Positions 44,054-53,094 are shown, counted from the first letter of the stretch. The stretch is DNA of 64,000 nt from Candidatus Aquicultor sp. (GCA_036504445.1 DASXVE010000015.1:1-64000); one strand, 5' to 3'. The notes: a model not told the origin generated them from the letters alone. Program-made: numbers and translations.

Positions 44054-44255
44054 CTAAACAACATCACGTCGTCGGAAACCGGCCAACCCAGCGACGGCAA
44101 GTAGCACGAAGATTGTGAACATCCGGACCACAACAGCACCGACGGCGAGCCCAAAGACCGCCCATCGTTCGCCTGCGAAGGCGCGGGTGAGGCGCGACCA
44201 ACCGATCGGAGATAACCAGGGCAGCATGATAGCCCACCACTCTTCCCTATATCAT
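44054..44255 (-). pseudogene. 3' remnant of an ABC-2 permease (antibiotic/polyketide exporter type)
   Basis: On the minus strand a frame ending at TAG 44054-44056 translates to LPWLSPIGWSRLTRAFAGERW, then a hydrophobic helix (VVVRMFTIFVLLAVAGLAGF) and a terminal RRRD. The pattern WLSPIGW...F...ERW...RRRD is typical of the last ~65 residues of large polyketide-antibiotic exporter permeases. Upstream the frame stops at TGA and no more of the gene is visible. No alternative gene explains 43969-44634, so the operon has largely decayed. Confidence 0.5.
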
Positions 44256-44634
44256 CGACAGCGCGTATCAGGAAAGACCGGCCGAGAGCGACTCCTGCAA
44301 TTCCCTTCGCGGTGCCAGTGCTCCGCGATAACCGTGCAGCTAATACATTTTATCTGTCCAACTTGGTCTTATAGCCTATTGGCTCAAGCATAACAAGGAT
44401 AAACCAGTAAAGAATTGTTATCACTTACCCACAACATGATGTTTAAGGGCGGTTTAAGATGCCCCTCTATCCTCGGAAGAATCTGCGACATGATACTTAA
44501 GTAAATATGCTTTTAGCCGATACTTTCTTTAATGACCTACGTTATAATATGAAGCGATTTTAAACCTTGTGGTTGCCAATTCCTACATGTTAGACAGTGC
44601 TTTCAAAAGCGACCCAGCAATAGGAGCCATATGC

Positions 44635-45261
44635 GTGGATATTAATCAGGAAAAAGAGCTGGTAAAACAGGCGCAAAAAAGTCCGGTTGCCTTCGGTCAC
44701 CTCTACGACCAGTACTTCAAACAGATATTCAACTATGTCGTGCATAGAACAGGCGATATCGGAGTCGCTCAAGATATCACGTCCGAAACATTCTTCAAGG
44801 CATTGACGAACCTTTGGAGATTCCAGTGGCGAAACATCCCCTTCTCTGCCTGGCTATATAAGATCGCCACTAATGAAATTAGGCTTTACTACAGAAAAGG
44901 TCGCTACAACGCGGTCTCTTTAGATGAGCTTATTGAAACGGGAAATTCCGTACCCGCTTCAACCAATGATTTGGAGGCCGAGTATATCGAGGCTCAGGAT
45001 GCCTTGCATAGGCACGAGGAATTTCTCTTTTATCGGCAAAAAATCAGCGAGCTACCAATCAACTACCAAGAAGTTATCGTTTTACGCTTTTTTGAAGAAA
45101 AACAAATTAAGGAAATAAGCCAAATCTTAGGTAAATCTGAAGGCACGGTTAAGTCATTGCTACACAGGGGCTTAGAAAAATTGAGAAAAAACCACCACCA
45201 AGAGCGCCAAACATGCAACCTTTTGGAAACAGAAGCATTATATGTACAAGAAGGTCGATAG
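44635..45261 (+). CDS. ECF-type RNA polymerase sigma factor
   Basis: A 208-residue sigma-70 family protein with region 2 (FGHLYDQYFKQIFNYVVHRTGD and AQDITSETFFKAL) and region 4 (LPINYQEVIVLRFFEEKQIKEISQILGKSEGTVKSLLHRGLEKLR). GTG 44635 after AGGAG is preferred; an upstream GTG 44569 has no site. TATAAT at 44543-44548 is a plausible -10. The partner downstream overlaps or abuts it by one base and is an RsgI-like membrane protein, so the pair forms a sigma/anti-sigma module responding to an extracytoplasmic cue. Confidence 0.9.
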   Translation: MDINQEKELVKQAQKSPVAFGHLYDQYFKQIFNYVVHRTGDIGVAQDITSETFFKALTNLWRFQWRNIPFSAWLYKIATNEIRLYYRKGRYNAVSLDELIETGNSVPASTNDLEAEYIEAQDALHRHEEFLFYRQKISELPINYQEVIVLRFFEEKQIKEISQILGKSEGTVKSLLHRGLEKLRKNHHQERQTCNLLETEALYVQEGR

Positions 45262-45262
45262 C

Positions 45263-46597
45263 ATGAAAAAAGATGAATTGATCGAAAAACTTGAAAGCCT
45301 TGAGCGCCCTGATCTTGAAATGCCGGTTCGTAAGCAACACTTAAAACAAGCGCTGCTTAATACCGGTCACTTCCAACCGGCGAAAGGCATGGGATTTTGG
45401 TCAGCGATTAAGGAATTTGGAGGTTTGATTTTTATGAAATCACATGCTTGGAAGATTGCTATGGCGCTTGTACCATTGTTTATTGTGGTTTTCGCATTTC
45501 AATCGTTCGCCGTTAGCGCCAAGCCAGCTGCCTATCTTACCCTGCAAGTCAACCCCGCTTTGCAGCTCGCACTCGATAAGGACAATAAGGTCGTAGGGCT
45601 AAAAGCCCTTAACAATGACGGCAAAACCATTATTGCCAGCGTCGATGTGCAGAATATGCCGGTAGAGCAAGCCCTGCAGGAAATCACCGGTAATATTATA
45701 GCCGGAGGTTTTGTTAAGAAAGATGCTGAGATAATAATCGCCCTACACCCTGCCCCGGGCGCTGACACGAAAGCTCTCGGCGGAATCGCCGAATCTGCCC
45801 GCAACCTGGTTAAAGACCGTCTTGCCAAGGATAAGTTGCAGGCGAGTGTAGAAAGCATCGTTGTGAGCGACGAGTTATATAGCGAGGCAAGCAAACAAGG
45901 AATTCTGCCAAAATCATATGCCAACCTGGTTAAGGCCAACGTATCTCGGGAGACGATTAACACATTATTCGGCCTAAGAAATGAGCCGGGTGTCTCTCAG
46001 ACGGCATTCGATGAAGGGTTCGGAAGCGTTGCAGAATCTTTCATGCATATGGTAGAGGGCGGCATCAGCGAACAAGCAGCTATCACCGCACTCAAGGAGG
46101 CGCTAAAGGTCGACCCGAGTCTCGATCGAATCGATAAAGTTGCCGAGGCGCTTGTCGAACTCAAGAAGACCGGCCTTTCCGAGGCGGATGCATTGAACAA
46201 GGTAAAAGACGCCATCGCGACAAATCCAAAGCTCGATAACCTGGGAGCACAACTTGGCGTTAGTATAGATGGCGAATCTGACGGCAACAATAATAACAAG
46301 GACGAGGGAAACGCCGATAATGTTGACCAGAGCAACGCCGGCAATGTTGATGAAGGAAGCGTCTATAATGCCGAGATAAAGAGCGGCGACAACAACGGCC
46401 ACAACAATAATGTAGACGAGAGCAGCGTATCGGACGGTGAGCACGGAAACAATCAAGATACGCATGCTACCAGCGGAATCAAGCACAGTGGCGACATGAG
46501 CCCTGCTCAAGGTGCCATAGTGAGCAAGCCGGATACTAGACAAAAATCGAATCAAGCGGATGGCAATCAAGAATCTGACGGATCTAATAACAACTAA
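45263..46597 (+). CDS. RsgI-like membrane anti-sigma protein
   Basis: About 444 residues. The N-terminal ~60 residues are cytoplasmic and charged, followed by a single membrane helix (WKIAMALVPLFIVVFAFQ, about residues 63-83). The outer part begins AYLTLQVNPALQLALDKDNK, the RsgI middle-domain signature, which in clostridia precedes polysaccharide sensors. The last ~110 residues are Asn/Asp/Gly-rich and low-complexity (NNNNKDEGNADNVDQ), in place of a carbohydrate-binding module. ATG 45263 follows AAGG; ATG 45242 is an alternative that overlaps the sigma gene. Site-2 protease RseP at 12.6-13.7 kb could act on it. Confidence 0.75.
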   Translation: MKKDELIEKLESLERPDLEMPVRKQHLKQALLNTGHFQPAKGMGFWSAIKEFGGLIFMKSHAWKIAMALVPLFIVVFAFQSFAVSAKPAAYLTLQVNPALQLALDKDNKVVGLKALNNDGKTIIASVDVQNMPVEQALQEITGNIIAGGFVKKDAEIIIALHPAPGADTKALGGIAESARNLVKDRLAKDKLQASVESIVVSDELYSEASKQGILPKSYANLVKANVSRETINTLFGLRNEPGVSQTAFDEGFGSVAESFMHMVEGGISEQAAITALKEALKVDPSLDRIDKVAEALVELKKTGLSEADALNKVKDAIATNPKLDNLGAQLGVSIDGESDGNNNNKDEGNADNVDQSNAGNVDEGSVYNAEIKSGDNNGHNNNVDESSVSDGEHGNNQDTHATSGIKHSGDMSPAQGAIVSKPDTRQKSNQADGNQESDGSNNN

Positions 46598-46637
46598 TTA
46601 CAGTAAAGCGCACAATGGTTCGAGACATAAAAATATG

Positions 46638-46672
46638 GCCGGTGCCGTGTTGAGACGGCACCGGCTTACCTT
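46638..46672. terminator. Bidirectional terminator between anti-sigma gene and ade
   Basis: GCCGGTGCCGT (46638-46648) pairs with ACGGCACCGGC (46655-46665). T-rich bases follow on both strands. It separates the convergent genes. Confidence 0.8.
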
Positions 46673-46677
46673 TCTTC

Positions 46678-48402
46678 TTACAAGAAAAGCGGCACCAGCT
46701 CGCCTGATGTTGAGTTGACAAGACCTTTATCGGTAATCTTAAGTGAGGGTACGGTTGCCAGCGTTAAAAACGAAAGGGTCATAAACGGGTCGCTCAGCTG
46801 GGTGCCAAGATCGCGCGCGATTTTCTGCATGGCCTTGAGGTTGTCGTAAACCTCATCGCTCTCCCCTTCCGACATGAGGCCGGCTATGCGAAGTTGCAGT
46901 GTTGCCAGTATTGCGCCGTCGTTTACCGCAACCAAACCGCCTTGCATGTCGATAACGGCATTTACCGCGTTTGCCATATCTTCATCGTTAACCCCGGCAA
47001 CTACTATATTATGCGCATCATGTGACACGCTCGATGCGAGCGCACCCCTGCTCAACCCAAAGCCCTGCAGCAAGCCGAGCGAAAGCTTAACCTGGCGGTT
47101 GTAGCGGTTAATTACGGCTATCTTTATAATATCCCTGTTGCGGTCGGCGGTTACCATGTCGGCAAGAGCCGGGGTTGGGATAACCGCTTCCTCGGTAACA
47201 ATTTCGTTCGGGATTACTTTTATTGCTCTTATCTGTTTGCCGCTAGAGGGAAGAGCGAAATCTCGCGGCTCAACCTTGTCGGCAAAGATGCTGTTCTTCA
47301 ATGTAATCGGCGGCGTGTACGTCTCTATAAATTGCAGGTCCTGGCCGATATCATAGATGACCACACCGTTTTTTATTACCGTTCGGATATATACCTCGGT
47401 TAGATCTTCGAGGATGATAAGATCAGCGATCCTGCCGGGCGCAACGGCACCGCGATCATGCAGACCGTAGTGCTGCGAAGGGTTTAGTGTCGCCATCTGC
47501 AGGGCGAGCCGTATATCGATTCCCCGTGAGATCGCTTTGCGAATAATGTGGTCGACGTGACCTTCCTCGATGATATCGGTCAGGCTGCGGTCATCGGTTA
47601 CCACGCACATCCGCCTTGCCGCAAAGTAGTTTACAGCGGGCAGAAGTGCGTCGAGGTTTTTGGCGACCGAGCTTTCGCGGATCATTAGGAACATGCCGCG
47701 GGCAATCTTGGTGAGCGCCTCGTTGAGCTCGGTGCTTTCGTGATCGGTTGTCGGGCCCGCAACGAGATAGGCGTTGAGGCGCTTCCCTTTTAGCTGTGGG
47801 GCGTGCCCGTCGATCGGGTCGGCCGCGGCAGCCAGTATCTTCTCGAGCGTCTCCGGCCGACCCGACATGATGCCGGCAATATCCATAACTTCGCTTAATC
47901 CGATAAACGCCGGATTGGACAGGAGCATCGATATATCATCTCTGGTGATAGAGGCGCCCGTTGTTTCTATCTCTGCCGGTGTTGAGGGCACGCTTGATGG
48001 GGCGGTGAAAAAAAAGTCGATCGGTACGTCCCGGGTTGCTTTAAGCAGGTAGTTAACGCCCGTCAGACCCGCGATATTGGCGATCTCGTGCGGATCGGCG
48101 ATTGCAGTTGTGGTACCATGCTTGATCAGCTCAACGGAGAGGGCCTCAGGCCGCAGCATCGATGTTTCAATGTGCATGTGGGCATCGATAAAGCCCGGAG
48201 CGACGATTGATCGCTGCAAATCGCGCTCGTACATTCCTTTATACCGGCCTATCCCGGCGATGATCCCTTTATGAATGGCAATATCGGCGGTGTCGAATGC
48301 GCCGTTTAGCACATTAACGATCTCGGCGTTTTTAAGCACGAACTCAGCCGGGATGTCGCCTTTAGCTACCTGAATTAACTCGTAAAGCTCCTCGTAATCC
48401 AT
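46678..48402 (-). CDS. ade: Adenine deaminase
   Basis: A 574-residue amidohydrolase converting adenine to hypoxanthine with ammonia release. VAPGFIDAHMHIETSML binds metal; HGTTTAIADPHEIANI follows; GHAPQLKG and VTDDR supply further ligands; and SVSHDAHNIVVAGVNDEDM is the Ade-type C-terminal part, distinguishing it from adenosine deaminase. ATG 48402. With apt it recycles adenine two ways. Upstream leader does not show a purine riboswitch by eye. Confidence 0.95.
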   Translation of the reverse strand: MDYEELYELIQVAKGDIPAEFVLKNAEIVNVLNGAFDTADIAIHKGIIAGIGRYKGMYERDLQRSIVAPGFIDAHMHIETSMLRPEALSVELIKHGTTTAIADPHEIANIAGLTGVNYLLKATRDVPIDFFFTAPSSVPSTPAEIETTGASITRDDISMLLSNPAFIGLSEVMDIAGIMSGRPETLEKILAAAADPIDGHAPQLKGKRLNAYLVAGPTTDHESTELNEALTKIARGMFLMIRESSVAKNLDALLPAVNYFAARRMCVVTDDRSLTDIIEEGHVDHIIRKAISRGIDIRLALQMATLNPSQHYGLHDRGAVAPGRIADLIILEDLTEVYIRTVIKNGVVIYDIGQDLQFIETYTPPITLKNSIFADKVEPRDFALPSSGKQIRAIKVIPNEIVTEEAVIPTPALADMVTADRNRDIIKIAVINRYNRQVKLSLGLLQGFGLSRGALASSVSHDAHNIVVAGVNDEDMANAVNAVIDMQGGLVAVNDGAILATLQLRIAGLMSEGESDEVYDNLKAMQKIARDLGTQLSDPFMTLSFLTLATVPSLKITDKGLVNSTSGELVPLFL

Positions 48403-48535
48403 GCAGACATTATTCCTATCTAGCAGCTTTTATTAACATGGATGGTCGCAGTGCGGCTGATCGCCGTTAGATATCGGAGTGTTGAGATTGCTGCTGCAAG
48501 GGGTGTGATGGCAAAGCGGTTGCATGCGGGAAAAG

Positions 48536-48564
48536 AAAAACCGCGGTGTTCGACACCGCGGTTT
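48536..48564 (-). terminator. Terminator of the 81-residue gene
   Basis: AAACCGCGGTG (48538-48548) and CACCGCGGTTT (48554-48564) pair around TTCGA. On the minus strand the hairpin is followed by a T tract (TTTTTCTTTTC), so it terminates the upstream minus-strand gene before ade. Confidence 0.85.
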
Positions 48565-48617
48565 AGTAGATATAAGCAGGTGGGGCTGATTCCAACACAC
48601 CTCTACTCTTCGGACAT

Positions 48618-48863
48618 TTAAAGCTCCGCTAATGCCTCATCGCATATACGGAGAAATCTTGTCATAACCCACGTAGACGGCAATTTATCTAGAAACGGCA
48701 TAAACACTGCTCTGTTCTCTTCTGCTTTTGCCCGGAACACCGGGTCAGCCATAAATTTTTCAACGAGCTTGGTCTTGGCATCGTCGAGGCTCACAATTTG
48801 TGTTATAGCCTCGACGTCTTGATGGAATGTTTCTAGTTCAGTTTGCGTACATGCTCTAGCCAT
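48618..48863 (-). CDS. Uncharacterised 81-residue protein
   Basis: A small helical, acidic protein (MARACTQTELETFHQDVEAI..., ending RICDEALAEL) with a strong ribosome-binding site (TAAGGAGG) before ATG 48863 and a dedicated terminator. No signal peptide or membrane segment. No family recognised. The clean expression signals argue for a real gene. Confidence 0.65.
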   Translation of the reverse strand: MARACTQTELETFHQDVEAITQIVSLDDAKTKLVEKFMADPVFRAKAEENRAVFMPFLDKLPSTWVMTRFLRICDEALAEL

Positions 48864-49074
48864 ACTACGCCTCCTTATTGATACAGCCCTCCTGCCTCAA
48901 CCTCCTTATTGGCGGAAAATGTGAGAAATATTTGCCAACCGCATAAAATACTTGTTATCTCAATATTACACTATAGATTAGAGATTTCCTTCTAATGTCT
49001 TAAACTTTAATCCTCTCGTATATGACACGGCTTATCGTATAGATGCGCGCTTTATATCATTCGGTAGCTGAGCG

Positions 49075-49506
49075 TTATACGCCGGTACTACCGAAACCAC
49101 CCGCACCCCGAACGGTGTCATCAAGCTCATCAACGACGTTAAATGTTACCTGCTCTACCCTCTGGATAACGAGCTGGGCTATCTTGTCCCCACGCCGTAT
49201 CTCAAAAGGAGCTGATGTATCGGTGTTAATGATAATGACGCCGATCTCTCCCCTGTATTTGCTGTCGATAAGCCCGGGTGTGTTGACAATGCTGATCCCG
49301 TGTTTAAGCGCAAGCCCGCTTCGCGGTTGTACAAAACCCGCATAACCATCTGGTATTGCAATAGCTGCGCCCGATGGTATAAGCGCCCGCTCCCCCGGTG
49401 GAATGATCTGATCGATCCGGCTGCGCAGGTCGCAACCGGCGTCTCCCTCGTGAGCATATTCCGGCGCTGGCATATCTGCATCAAGCATTTTGATATTAAT
49501 GCGCAA
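49075..49506 (-). CDS. dut: Deoxyuridine 5'-triphosphate nucleotidohydrolase
   Basis: A 143-residue trimeric dUTPase that removes dUTP and makes dUMP for thymidylate synthesis. All five motifs are visible: HEGDAGCDLR (1), PRSGLALKHG (3), NTPGLIDSKYRGEIGV (part of 3 and 4), RGDKIAQLVI (4) and RGAGGFGSTG (5). TTG 49506 follows GGAGG. Stands alone. Confidence 0.96.
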   Translation of the reverse strand: MRINIKMLDADMPAPEYAHEGDAGCDLRSRIDQIIPPGERALIPSGAAIAIPDGYAGFVQPRSGLALKHGISIVNTPGLIDSKYRGEIGVIIINTDTSAPFEIRRGDKIAQLVIQRVEQVTFNVVDELDDTVRGAGGFGSTGV

Positions 49507-49741
49507 TCTAGTGCCTCCTCTGTTGTGTGTTGCTATTTGATATTAGACACTATGGTATCAGAAAGTGTTGAGCCCTTATAGGTAGGTACTCACGACATCA
49601 TCTCATAAAAAAAGATATCATATTATGTGTATTAGTGATTCTTATTCATTATTTAGATGCTATTTCTCCGTTAAATACCGTTAAGCGCAAACACTCCCCT
49701 CTTTGTCCTTACTTTATTGTGAAAAATTTGACAACAAACCC

Positions 49742-49769
49742 TTGACTAATCTTTACAATAACTTATAAT
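49742..49769 (+). promoter_or_regulatory. Promoter of the multiheme cytochrome transcript
   Basis: TTGACT (49742-49747) and TATAAT (49764-49769) are separated by 16 bases, near-consensus. Transcription would begin about 49776, giving a leader of roughly 350 bases before the cytochrome start. Confidence 0.65.
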
Positions 49770-49775
49770 AACTAT

Positions 49776-50127
49776 TAGCTATTAATATATATTGTGCCGC
49801 TAGGTTTATTTGCTGCCAAGCGAATACGGATAGGTGTCATCAACTGTTTTCGGCTTTTACTAGCGGCACACTAAAAGAACCGCCTATATGGCTTAGATAT
49901 ATGACAAACGAGAGAACCTTGAGAAGCCAAACGTAGTCTTCATGCGCTGTGCTAAACGGCACATGAAATACGGAAGTCAACATTCCACTCTACAATGCAG
50001 CCCTTAATAGCACCATAAACTGTTTACCGAGCCATACGGCTTAAGCGCTTTATCCTATCGCGAAAGGAGGTGGAATACTTTGAGAAAAACAAAAACCCCT
50101 ATCTTAACCTCAAAGGAGGTGAAACAC
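49776..50127 (+). other. Long structured 5' leader of the cytochrome gene
   Basis: Contains an 11-bp perfect inverted repeat, TGTGCCGCTAG (49793-49803) and CTAGCGGCACA (49860-49870), enclosing 56 bases, then a small hairpin (TGTGC/GCACA, 49949-49963). Two ribosome-binding sites follow: AAAGGAGGTGG (50062-50072) and AAAGGAGGTG (50113-50122). No coding region. It looks like a regulatory RNA or a leader with a structural role; I could not match it to a known riboswitch. Confidence 0.5.
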
Positions 50128-52653
50128 ATGAAAAAAGGCTTAGTCATTTTAATGGCTATCGCGATGCTCTTTGCGATGAGCACTGCAGCACTTGCTGTGC
50201 AGGAAGAAAACCAACTGCCTGGCCACACGAACGCATTACCCGGCAAAGGTAACATCGTTGCCAACACCTACACCCCTGTCGCTAGTGATACTGCAAATCC
50301 GTTAAGTGTAAAGGATTATAAGTACTATGAGCAGGGTTTAGTAACAACAACTACCGTCTTTGCTCCATACGGCGGAGGCAACGGCCTCAGTACCCACGTA
50401 TACGGCACCTGGAACAGCCCGTACACCATGGGTATTGATGGTTACAACTACAATGACTCACAGGACTATGTAGAGACCGGTAAGATGGCAGGCACAGCTG
50501 CACCGAAAACGTTCCCGATCAACCCGTACTTCCTTAATGCCATAACCAACATGTTTACTGGCTATGGAATGAGCGGCATGCTTGTTGATACGAACAGTGA
50601 CGGTGTAAAAGAGTCCGTTGCTACAATGCAAAAACCAGTCTTCCAGTCAGGCCCACACGGCGGCTACCTCACTTCAACACACCGTTGCCGTGAGTGCCAC
50701 GCAGTCCACCGTGCAGCAGGTAAGTTCAAATTGTTGCGCTCCGACACAAGGTTTGAGGCATGTGATTGGTGCCACGGTACCGGCGCAGGCTCAGGCTACA
50801 ACATTCAAATGGACAACAATGACCTCTACACCGAGGAGTATAACGTCGGTCACACCATGGGCTACGGTATTGACAGCGGCAAGTGGAAAGCACCAGACGA
50901 TACCTATCCGGCATTTACGCCGAATTATTACATGGGTGGATTCTCATGCTTCGATTGCCACAGCCCGCACGCTAACCCGGCACGTATGATCGGTTTCGAT
51001 GCAAACGGCGAGCCGATCCAATCGATCGTTGATCTTGTAAGCGGTAACGTTTATAATATCGGTAACCCAGGCCACGACATGTTTGCTGTAGGCGGCAAGG
51101 GCTTCGCTCAGACCAGCATGGACCCAGCTGATCCAAAGCTCGCATGGGTACCGGCTCTCGGCGGTCCGCTTCCGAATAAGGCAAAACCATACTACCTTGC
51201 AGGTAGCTGGCTCCTTATCAAGGACCCGGACAAAGAGATCGCATCACGCGCATACACCAATGTTCCTGTTGATGTATGGTCGTTAAGCAGTGCGATTAAT
51301 GGCCTACCAAGTTATACAACGGGCGCACTTGCACCTTTTGCAGAGTTTGACTCTCTTGGTGCTTCTACTAAGGTGAAAGATGCCAACGTTGACATCGCAG
51401 CTGGTGCTGAGATTCCGGATAGCGTCTATTCAGATGGCAAATTCGGTTTTGCTCTTAACGAGTTCGATGCAACCAAGTCATACCCGGTTAACAAAGTTCC
51501 GATTAACTGGAATACACCTATCGGTAGCGCGGCTATGCTCGAGACCACTCAGATGTTTGGGTTTGGCGCTCAGAGCGTAACCAATCCGTTGGGCATGGCG
51601 AATCCGGCTGTGACCTTCGATCCAAAACAGTATGGCTACAATGTCCGCAACCCGTTCTGTAAATCCGTCATGATTGATGAGTTCTGCACAGACTGCCACG
51701 ACGGTAACGCTGGTCTCTCAACTGTAGCAGCTCCGCTGTTCAGTGAGGATCGCGCACTCCGCGGTCAGACTGTCACCGGTGATAACACTGGCAACAGCAT
51801 TAGCACTACCGTAACTGGTAATGTTTCAGACTGGAAGGGTTCGTACGACATCGGCTATGGCCACGATGAGTCATCACGTCACTGCGGCCGTACCATGGAG
51901 TTCAATCCAGAAGATGGGTACGATATGGGCCCGAAATGCCGTAACTGCCACAAAGGCTCGACCGGCTGCGGTGCTTGCCACAATGACGACCCGACAAGCC
52001 CTGGCGACGGTGTTACCACCACGACAGCGAGCGCGGCTGCGGATAACCACCGCGCCGGCATCAGCTACCTGTTTGCCGAGATGTTCGCAATGGGTAACCA
52101 AGCCGATCCGGGTAACCCGATGTTCTCATGGGCTACTCCGTCCGCAGTCGATAGCTACTATCGCCTCACTACCTACGATCCGTTCATTACATCAACCGGC
52201 TTGGATAACCAGATGGCACAAGTGAATACGAGTACATCTTTCGGCGGTCTGTCAACGACCGCAAATATGTACAAGAATTCGCGTACGGTTGACTGGTCAA
52301 CAACAGATTGGAGAGCAAGCAGTGGTGTTTCTAGCACCAACGCAGCTTGTTCCGACGACGGCTTGAGCTGGCCACACCGTACACTCGGTTGGAAGATGCT
52401 GAAAGACGATCTGTTCGGTATCGATCCGCAAGGTGTCAGCAACACTGCTGGCGCACCTCGCGTAATCACTGCTGGCCAGGCAAGAACCGGTGTCTTCGGC
52501 AACGGTATCAAGGCACATGACCTTGACAGCGTTTGCTTAGACTGCCACAACCCGACGGTTTGGGGTGCTACAAGCACATCTAACCATACGGATGATATCA
52601 ACAACCCGGCTGACAACATGAACGACGAGCTTCTCCTGAGAGGCTTACCGTAA
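50128..52653 (+). CDS. Secreted multiheme c-type cytochrome (seven CxxCH)
   Basis: An 841-residue exported protein with a classical signal peptide (KKGLVILMAIAMLFAMSTAALA) and seven heme-binding motifs: CRECH, CDWCH, CFDCH, CTDCH, CRNCH, CGACH and CLDCH. Between motifs three and four a region of about 250 residues has no heme and is rich in Gly/Asn/Pro and aromatic residues, suggesting a surface-exposed domain. ATG 50128 follows AAAGGAGGTG; a TTG start at 50080 with its own site would add sixteen residues before the signal peptide. Likely electron transfer outside the membrane, for instance to minerals or electrodes; that use is inference. Confidence 0.9.
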   Translation: MKKGLVILMAIAMLFAMSTAALAVQEENQLPGHTNALPGKGNIVANTYTPVASDTANPLSVKDYKYYEQGLVTTTTVFAPYGGGNGLSTHVYGTWNSPYTMGIDGYNYNDSQDYVETGKMAGTAAPKTFPINPYFLNAITNMFTGYGMSGMLVDTNSDGVKESVATMQKPVFQSGPHGGYLTSTHRCRECHAVHRAAGKFKLLRSDTRFEACDWCHGTGAGSGYNIQMDNNDLYTEEYNVGHTMGYGIDSGKWKAPDDTYPAFTPNYYMGGFSCFDCHSPHANPARMIGFDANGEPIQSIVDLVSGNVYNIGNPGHDMFAVGGKGFAQTSMDPADPKLAWVPALGGPLPNKAKPYYLAGSWLLIKDPDKEIASRAYTNVPVDVWSLSSAINGLPSYTTGALAPFAEFDSLGASTKVKDANVDIAAGAEIPDSVYSDGKFGFALNEFDATKSYPVNKVPINWNTPIGSAAMLETTQMFGFGAQSVTNPLGMANPAVTFDPKQYGYNVRNPFCKSVMIDEFCTDCHDGNAGLSTVAAPLFSEDRALRGQTVTGDNTGNSISTTVTGNVSDWKGSYDIGYGHDESSRHCGRTMEFNPEDGYDMGPKCRNCHKGSTGCGACHNDDPTSPGDGVTTTTASAAADNHRAGISYLFAEMFAMGNQADPGNPMFSWATPSAVDSYYRLTTYDPFITSTGLDNQMAQVNTSTSFGGLSTTANMYKNSRTVDWSTTDWRASSGVSSTNAACSDDGLSWPHRTLGWKMLKDDLFGIDPQGVSNTAGAPRVITAGQARTGVFGNGIKAHDLDSVCLDCHNPTVWGATSTSNHTDDINNPADNMNDELLLRGLP

Positions 52654-52751
52654 GACGTTAGCTGTAACTTACAAGGAATTACTTGCAAAAACTAACAAGT
52701 AATCAATAACAAAAGCGCACAGCGATTGTGTGCACAACATACAAAACACCA

Positions 52752-52782
52752 AAGAGACCCGCTTTCATGCGGGTCTCTTTTA
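52752..52782 (+). terminator. Terminator of the cytochrome gene
   Basis: AAAGAGACCCGC (52752-52763) pairs with GCGGGTCTCTTT (52770-52781) around TTTCAT, followed by T-rich bases. Clean intrinsic terminator. Confidence 0.9.
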
Positions 52783-52860
52783 TTGCCCGGACTCTTCTTA
52801 TAAGCCGTCGTTACTCATCGCACTCACAGGGTAAAGATAGTTGTGGAGGTGGGATAAGGT

Positions 52861-53094
52861 ATGGCAAACGAATTAAGTCTTGACCAGTGCATGCGAGAGC
52901 CCGGTGTTTACTACAATCCTGAAGAGGGCGTTATTATACGGGTAAGTAAAGTAGCACCCCTTCTCGAACATTCAGAGGAGCTGGTTGCCGGCAAGAAAGG
53001 CGGAGAGCCTGTCACCTACTGTGTAAAGATTGCAGATGATCCTGCGCTTAACGATGATGATGTGCAGTACATCATCCGCCAGAGAAAACTTTAA
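52861..53094 (+). CDS. Uncharacterised 77-residue protein
   Basis: An acidic soluble protein (MANELSLDQCMREPGVYYNP... ending VQYIIRQRKL) with a single cysteine pair spaced widely. GGAGGTGGG precedes ATG 52861, and a hairpin follows at 53147-53179. No family recognised. Confidence 0.6.
   Translation: MANELSLDQCMREPGVYYNPEEGVIIRVSKVAPLLEHSEELVAGKKGGEPVTYCVKIADDPALNDDDVQYIIRQRKL

Noticed and set aside
44115-44393. 92-codon plus-strand frame
   Set aside because: Antisense to the permease remnant; composition (Thr/Ala/Arg-rich) is typical of a shadow frame.
48403-48535. Purine riboswitch upstream of adenine deaminase
   Set aside because: No paired loops of the purine aptamer recognised in the minus-strand leader.
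49776-50127. GEMM (c-di-GMP/cGAMP) riboswitch in the cytochrome leader
   Set aside because: The conserved GCAAA...GACGCAAAGCC core pattern is absent on reading; a covariance search would be needed to exclude divergent forms.
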